This document shows positions 14,177 through 19,000 of a stretch of DNA of 19,000 nt, piece by piece. How positions within the stretch are numbered: position 1 is the stretch's first letter; every line of letters begins with the position of its first letter. The translations under genes and the position numbers were made by a program. This DNA comes from Dehalococcoidia bacterium UBA6495. GTDB lineage: Bacteria; Chloroflexota; Dehalococcoidia; Lucifugimonadales; UBA826. Below the pieces are notes generated by a model, which was not told where the DNA came from, did no database searches, and saw only the letters and a program-made list of their open reading frames with translations. The stretch lies in NCBI GenBank assembly GCA_002435305.1, contig DJMH01000002.1, positions 554 through 19,553 on the forward strand, in the 5' to 3' direction.

Positions 14177-16567
14177 ATGATCAATCGTAATTCGAAAAAG
14201 GTAACCTTGAGAAGGATTCTGAGGCAGGAATTAGCTTCCGAATTTGATGATTCTACTGTGATAGGTGGAATAGAGGCCTTTTTGTCTTCAAACATGGGGA
14301 TGCTTTCTAATCGATTTCTGGAACCTTTGAAAGATTATTCGACTCTCGATAGACAGGAACGTGCTCATGCGGTTGCGAAAGCAATTCTGGAAATAGACTC
14401 AGATGCAGAACCTCATTTCGCTAAACCAAAACAAAAAGATATTTGGTTGTCTGATTCTATTGAATCATTTAAGAAGAGCGGAAGAGGCTGGCCTGTAAAA
14501 AAAATAGCAGAAGCTCTAAGTTTAAATACAGTGAAAGATTTAATTTTTCATTTTCCTGAACGGCATGAAGATTTCAGTAATATACGCAAAATCTCTGACC
14601 TGACCAGTGGAGAAACCCAGTCATCCGAATTAACTGTCAAATCTTTGCAATTGAAAAAGAGTCGTAACGGAAAGCATAACTGGGTGGAAGTTGAATTTTC
14701 AGATCCGACAGGTTTAATGAAGGTGACCTTCTTTGGCCAGCAGTGGATCGTTAAAGACCTTAAGCCTGGGGATAGGGTGATGCTGAGTGGGAAGGTGGAA
14801 TACGAAAAAAGGAAACCGACATACAAGAATCCCGTTTATGAGCGAATTATTCCACGAGTTACCAAGTTGCATACAGGTCGATTGGTACCAGTGTATAGGT
14901 TGACCCAAGGGGTCTATATGAAACCTATGAGGAGAGAGATACATGCGGCCCTTACGTCTGCCCTGAATCAATTAGATGAATATCTGCCGGAGTCTCTACT
15001 TCACAGAACTGGGCTATATTCCATACGAAAGGCAGTAGCTAGATATCATTATCCCAAAGATATTCGAGATTTCAGCAGGGCTCGCAGAAGGATGGCTTTT
15101 GACGAATTATTTTTGATTCAGATGGTCATGCGTAAACGCAAGCGTGATTGGAAGGAACAGGTGTCGGGAATACCCCTAAATCAAAAGCGAAACATATTGG
15201 ATCAATTTGTTTCAACATTGCCCTTCAACCTTACCTCAGCTCAATCTAGATGTATAAGCGAGATTGGTGAAGATTTAATTAGCGGAATCCCTATGCGGCG
15301 AGTTCTCCAAGGAGATGTAGGAAGCGGTAAGACATTAGTTGCTTTGACCGGAATGTTACAGGCAGCAGCCGCAGGTTATCAGTCGGCAATGATGGTACCA
15401 ACTGAAGTTTTATCCGAACAGCATTTTATGACGTTACAGAATTTTTTCACTGATTCCTCATCTAAACCTTTGATGGAAGGTTTAACGAACGTTATCGAAA
15501 CTACCATACAAAGCACTGATACCAAATTAACAATTGCATTGCTAAATGGAAGCCTAGGTAACCGAGAGAAAGCTCTTACACAAGAAATTATTCGCTCTGG
15601 TCAGGCCGATATTATTGTTGGAACGCACGCTCTCATACAGGAATCAATAGACATACCTAATTTAGCTTTACTCGTTGTCGACGAGCAGCATAGATTTGGG
15701 ATAAATCAGAAAAATGCCTTCGACCATTTGCAGCCACGTCCTCATTTGTTGCTTATGTCAGCGACTCCCATACCCCGATCTTTATATTTCACTATGATTG
15801 GCGATTTAGATTTGTCAGTGATAGATCAAATGCCAATTGGCAGGAAACCTGTTCAAACCTATGTTTATGAGCAGGCTAAAGGAGAAGAAGTACATCGTTT
15901 TATAAGAAAAGAAATTTTGGAAGGAAGGCAAGCCTTTGTTGTTTGTCCATTAATCGAGGAGTCAGAATCACTTCAGTCAAGTGCAGCTATCGCAGAGCAT
16001 GAAAAGTTGTCGAAGGATATTTTTCCCGAAATGGAAGTGGGATTACTGCATGGAAGAATGAAATTATCAGAGAAAGAGATGGTAATGAACGAGTTTAGAT
16101 CTGGGAAAATACATATTTTGGTGGCCACGGCCGTGATTGAAGTGGGCGTAGATATTCCCAATGCGAGTGTTATGGTAATCGAGGGTGCAGAGAGGTTTGG
16201 GCTATCACAGTTGCACCAATTTCGGGGCAGAGTTGGTAGGGGAGAACATCAGAGTTATTGCATATTGATGCCTGATAATCCCAGTGATGACGCCAAAGAG
16301 CGTATGGATATCTTGCATAGAATAAGTGATGGATTTCGGTTGGCGGATGAAGATTTGAGGATGCGGGGTGCTGGTGATGTCATAGGTAAAAGACAAAGCG
16401 GAACCCCATTTTTCAGAGTGGCAGATCCATCGGACGTAGACCTTGTATCTTTGGCCGGCATCGAAGCCGAAAAAATTTTGAGTGCAGATTATGAATTAAC
16501 CGGCGAGGACCATCAAGCGTTGAAAAACCAACTTGAAGAGCAACTTATGGAAATTATTGTTACGTAA
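14177..16567 (+). CDS. recG: ATP-dependent DNA helicase RecG
   Basis: Drives branch migration at stalled forks and Holliday junctions. Its 796 residues include about 100 extra at the N-terminus compared with E. coli RecG; such a helical N-terminal domain is known in several other phyla. The wedge/OB domain lies at about 105-240 with LIFHFPERHED (122-132). Helicase motifs are GDVGSGKT (379-386, Walker A), DEQH (502-505), SATPIPRS (528-535), LLHGRM (623-628), TAVIEVGVDIPNA (651-663) and QFRGRVGRG (681-689). The ATG at 14177 has no obvious Shine-Dalgarno sequence, so translation probably depends on the upstream gene 23 bases away. It converges on the aconitase gene; the 116 bases between (16568-16683) hold no gene I can identify and no convincing terminator. 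Confidence 0.97.
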   Translation: MINRNSKKVTLRRILRQELASEFDDSTVIGGIEAFLSSNMGMLSNRFLEPLKDYSTLDRQERAHAVAKAILEIDSDAEPHFAKPKQKDIWLSDSIESFKKSGRGWPVKKIAEALSLNTVKDLIFHFPERHEDFSNIRKISDLTSGETQSSELTVKSLQLKKSRNGKHNWVEVEFSDPTGLMKVTFFGQQWIVKDLKPGDRVMLSGKVEYEKRKPTYKNPVYERIIPRVTKLHTGRLVPVYRLTQGVYMKPMRREIHAALTSALNQLDEYLPESLLHRTGLYSIRKAVARYHYPKDIRDFSRARRRMAFDELFLIQMVMRKRKRDWKEQVSGIPLNQKRNILDQFVSTLPFNLTSAQSRCISEIGEDLISGIPMRRVLQGDVGSGKTLVALTGMLQAAAAGYQSAMMVPTEVLSEQHFMTLQNFFTDSSSKPLMEGLTNVIETTIQSTDTKLTIALLNGSLGNREKALTQEIIRSGQADIIVGTHALIQESIDIPNLALLVVDEQHRFGINQKNAFDHLQPRPHLLLMSATPIPRSLYFTMIGDLDLSVIDQMPIGRKPVQTYVYEQAKGEEVHRFIRKEILEGRQAFVVCPLIEESESLQSSAAIAEHEKLSKDIFPEMEVGLLHGRMKLSEKEMVMNEFRSGKIHILVATAVIEVGVDIPNASVMVIEGAERFGLSQLHQFRGRVGRGEHQSYCILMPDNPSDDAKERMDILHRISDGFRLADEDLRMRGAGDVIGKRQSGTPFFRVADPSDVDLVSLAGIEAEKILSADYELTGEDHQALKNQLEEQLMEIIVT

Positions 16568-16683
16568 CGATTAAAAATTCGGGTCTGAAGCCGATTGTCG
16601 TTCATTTGAATTTTCAGCCATTAATTGGCGAAGCACATACGGGCCTATAGGGGTAGGGTAGTTAGAATTCAGTACTACGGACA

Positions 16684-18960
16684 CTAACTGCTGTGGAACA
16701 AGTTCAGGAATGATCCTTTTCGAAACCACTCTATTTGACTTTCACTATAAGTGTGATTGAGGTGAATGGTTTCTGAGGACCCGCCTGAGTGATGTATGGT
16801 GCAACTCACCTTTTTGCCAGGTGACAAAGAGGCAAGTCCAGTAATATCGACTCTATCATCCTCCCTAATTTTGGAATAATCATTTCGATCATCAAAAGTT
16901 AAAGCTAATAAGCCCTGTTTTTTTAAGTTGGTTTCGTGGATTCTAGCGAAACTTCTTGCAATAACAGCCGACCCACCAAGTAATCTAGGAGATAAGGCAG
17001 CGTGTTCCCTGCTGCTTCCCTCGCCATAATTATCATCGCCTATAACTATCCATTTTTGCCCTGCTGCCTTGTAATCTCGCGCATTCTGAGAAACAGCTTT
17101 TCCCGTTTCGCCACTTATTAGATTAGTGCCCTTTCCTGTTTCCTTAGTGAAAGCGTTAGCTGCGCCCATAAACATGTTGTCTGAAAATTTATCAAGGTGG
17201 CCACGAAGGCTTAGCCAGACACCAGCTGGAGAAATGTGGTCTGTAGTACATTTACCCTGGGCCTTTAACAAAATTACAGAATCTATTATATCCTCGCCAT
17301 CCCACGCATCCCAAGGTTTGAGAATCTGTATGCGTTTACTATTTGGATCTACATCTACAGTGACTGTGCTTCCATCATCTGGAGGGGAGGAAAATTGTTC
17401 TCGACCTCCTGCAAAATTTTTCGCAGGAACCTCTGGGGCCGGTGCGGGGGGAATAAGTTTAAAAGATACACCATCATTCCCTTTCAATTCGTCGGTTATC
17501 GGATTGAATGATAGAGAACCTGCTAAAGCGAAAGCAGTTGTGATTTCAGGACTGGCAATAAAGTTCATTGTGGTTTGTTGCCCATCGTTTCTAGCAGGAA
17601 AGTTTCTATTGTAGGACGTCACAATTGAATTGGGTTTGGTAGAAACATCCTGAGACCTTTTCCATTGTCCTATGCATGGGCCGCATGCATTAGCCAAAAC
17701 CGTTGCACCAATTGATCGGAGGGAGGCCATTTGACCGTCACGTTCTATCGTGGCCCTGACACGTTCGGAGCCGGGAGTAACCATAAGGGGTGTTTTTGCT
17801 CGGACCCCTCTTTCAATAGCCTGTTCTGCTACGTCTGCAGCTCGACTCATATCCTCATAGGATGAATTTGTACAACTACCAATCAGAGTTGCTGAAATAT
17901 CGTTGACGAACGCGTTTGATTCATCTTTTACTTCCTGAGCCAATTGGGATAGGGGACGTGCACGGTCTGGTGAATGTGGACCGACTACGTGGGGTTCTAA
18001 TTCAGAGAGATCTATTTTTACCAGAATATCAAAATACGACTCCGGATCATCTACAACCTCTTTATCTGCCGTTAGTATATCTTTGTTGTTATTTGCAAGG
18101 TTGGCTAAATTTCCACGGTCTGTTGCAGACAGATAACGCGCCATTCTTTCGTCGTAAGGGAATATCGAAGTTGTAGCACCAAGTTCTGCACCCATATTTG
18201 TAATTGTCGCCTTACCAGTGCAGCTTATTGAACGGGCTCCAGGGCCGAAATATTCTATAGTGCTGTTAGTTCCTCCAGAAACGGTAAGATGTCCTGCTAG
18301 ATAGAGGATCACGTCTTTCGGCGAGGTCCAGCCGCTCATTTCTCCTGTGAGTTGCACCCCTATTTTTTTAGGGTAGAGTAATTCCCAAGGGAGCCCAGCC
18401 ATTGCCTCCACTGCATCAGCTCCTCCGACCCCCACTGAAAAAGACCCTAGCCCGCCACCGTTTGGTGTGTGGGAGTCGGTGCCTATTATTATGGATCCTG
18501 GGAATGCGTAATTCTCCAAGTTCACCTGATGAATTATTCCAGCACCTGGACCCCAGAACCCAGCACCGTACTTGGCCGCAGCTGATTTTAGGAAGTTATA
18601 CACCTCATCATTTTCAGAAAGAGATTCTCTTAAATCCTGTACCCCTTCACTTCGAGCCTGTATCAAATGATCACAGTGAATTGTGGTCGGAACAGCTACT
18701 GTTGGTTTCAGCGTCTGCATGAACTGAAGCATTGCGGTTTGTCCAAGAACATCCTGAAGCATTACTCGATCAGGTCTGATCTTCAAGTAACTTGAACCTG
18801 GGTTCAGCTCTTGGCTTTGTGGGTCATCTAGGTGTGAAAGAAGTACTTTATCAGAGAGTCCCAATGGACGGCCAAGACGTTCTCTGAGAATAGGCATGTT
18901 TTTAGACATACGGTCATAGGTGGCAGCAACAAATTCAGGTGTTGAATCAATGTTTTTCAT
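16684..18960 (-). CDS. Aconitate hydratase, mitochondrial type
   Basis: Interconverts citrate and isocitrate in the TCA cycle using a [4Fe-4S] cluster. Its 758 residues, IRPDRVMLQD (61-70) and the C-terminal SFARIHETNLKKQGLL mark the mitochondrial-type subfamily, rather than the longer AcnA/IRP1 or AcnB forms. Cluster ligands are Cys363 (GSCTNSS, 361-367), Cys426 and Cys429 (ACGPC). Active-site TDSHT is at 161-165 and SSREH at 649-653, in the swivelling domain (about 565-735). The ATG at 18958-18960 has GGGAGGT (18966-18972) 5 bases upstream, one of the strongest Shine-Dalgarno sequences here. It is complete, and its promoter lies beyond the window edge. Confidence 0.97.
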   Translation of the reverse strand: MKNIDSTPEFVAATYDRMSKNMPILRERLGRPLGLSDKVLLSHLDDPQSQELNPGSSYLKIRPDRVMLQDVLGQTAMLQFMQTLKPTVAVPTTIHCDHLIQARSEGVQDLRESLSENDEVYNFLKSAAAKYGAGFWGPGAGIIHQVNLENYAFPGSIIIGTDSHTPNGGGLGSFSVGVGGADAVEAMAGLPWELLYPKKIGVQLTGEMSGWTSPKDVILYLAGHLTVSGGTNSTIEYFGPGARSISCTGKATITNMGAELGATTSIFPYDERMARYLSATDRGNLANLANNNKDILTADKEVVDDPESYFDILVKIDLSELEPHVVGPHSPDRARPLSQLAQEVKDESNAFVNDISATLIGSCTNSSYEDMSRAADVAEQAIERGVRAKTPLMVTPGSERVRATIERDGQMASLRSIGATVLANACGPCIGQWKRSQDVSTKPNSIVTSYNRNFPARNDGQQTTMNFIASPEITTAFALAGSLSFNPITDELKGNDGVSFKLIPPAPAPEVPAKNFAGGREQFSSPPDDGSTVTVDVDPNSKRIQILKPWDAWDGEDIIDSVILLKAQGKCTTDHISPAGVWLSLRGHLDKFSDNMFMGAANAFTKETGKGTNLISGETGKAVSQNARDYKAAGQKWIVIGDDNYGEGSSREHAALSPRLLGGSAVIARSFARIHETNLKKQGLLALTFDDRNDYSKIREDDRVDITGLASLSPGKKVSCTIHHSGGSSETIHLNHTYSESQIEWFRKGSFLNLFHSS

Positions 18961-18965
18961 ACTGG

Positions 18966-18972
18966 ACCTCCC
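18966..18972 (-). promoter_or_regulatory. Strong ribosome-binding site of the aconitase gene
   Basis: On the minus strand GGGAGGT lies 5 bases before the ATG at 18960. It is a near-consensus Shine-Dalgarno sequence and contrasts with the weak or absent ones before trkH, the FakA-like gene and recG. Confidence 0.7.
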
Positions 18973-19000
18973 ATATTGTTAAGAATGATGTGGTGAGTAC

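Noticed and set aside
16574..16614. AAAATTC/GAATTTT inverted repeat between recG and aconitase as a bidirectional terminator
   Set aside because: The stem is only 7 A+T-rich pairs with a 27-base loop, too weak to call.
17126..17614. A 162-codon open frame on the plus strand inside the aconitase gene
   Set aside because: It is antisense to a well-conserved coding region, has no recognisable domain and reflects codon bias of the opposite strand.

Overview
The window is an A+T-rich, gene-dense stretch of bacterial chromosome with Shine-Dalgarno starts, tightly packed same-strand runs and ordinary housekeeping genes. A bacterial L28 gene lies divergently from a FakA-like gene and recG, and there is a mitochondrial-type aconitase, a UbiA/UbiD/UbiX set of the kind used for quinone synthesis, a dihydrodipicolinate-synthase-like aldolase and an MfnB-like enzyme. 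This mixture would suit a marine Chloroflexota/Dehalococcoidia-like lineage such as SAR202. That placement is inference from gene content only: there is no rRNA or other decisive marker here. I see no phage genes, insertion sequences, CRISPR arrays, tRNAs or rRNAs.

Layout. (1) 1-3943, minus strand: a tight run reading right to left, starting with a CinA-like/nucleotidyltransferase fusion, then UbiD-, UbiA- and UbiX-like proteins (UbiX runs off the left edge). The last three are the prenyltransferase, decarboxylase and flavin-prenyl cofactor enzyme expected for a menaquinone- or ubiquinone-type pathway. (2) 4079-4650, minus: the remains of an HPP-family membrane protein, broken by one frameshift and one in-frame stop. 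(3) 4916-9248, plus: a potassium-uptake run of TrkH channel, full-length TrkA/KtrA regulator, a small Usp-like protein and two single-domain RCK/TrkA-N proteins, with prephenate dehydratase (pheA) coupled at the end. A good sigma-70-like promoter precedes trkH. (4) 9264-9898, minus: a YtxG/YtxH-like pair of small membrane proteins. (5) 9985-11981, minus: a two-gene operon of a DHDPS/N-acetylneuraminate-lyase-family aldolase followed by an MfnB-like furan-phosphate synthase fused to a TusA-like domain, closed by a clear hairpin terminator at 9922-9957. (6) 12138-12335, minus: zinc-ribbon-type ribosomal protein L28. (7) 12489-16567, plus: FakA-like DAK2 protein then RecG helicase. (8) 16684-18960, minus: aconitase.

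Most genes are core metabolism. The parts most worth a second look are the MfnB-TusA fusion paired with an aldolase-family enzyme, the three-RCK potassium locus ending in pheA, the CinA/nucleotidyltransferase fusion heading the quinone genes, and the decaying HPP gene. The MfnB-TusA/aldolase operon is the best candidate for an undescribed small pathway, but its product cannot be read from the sequence.
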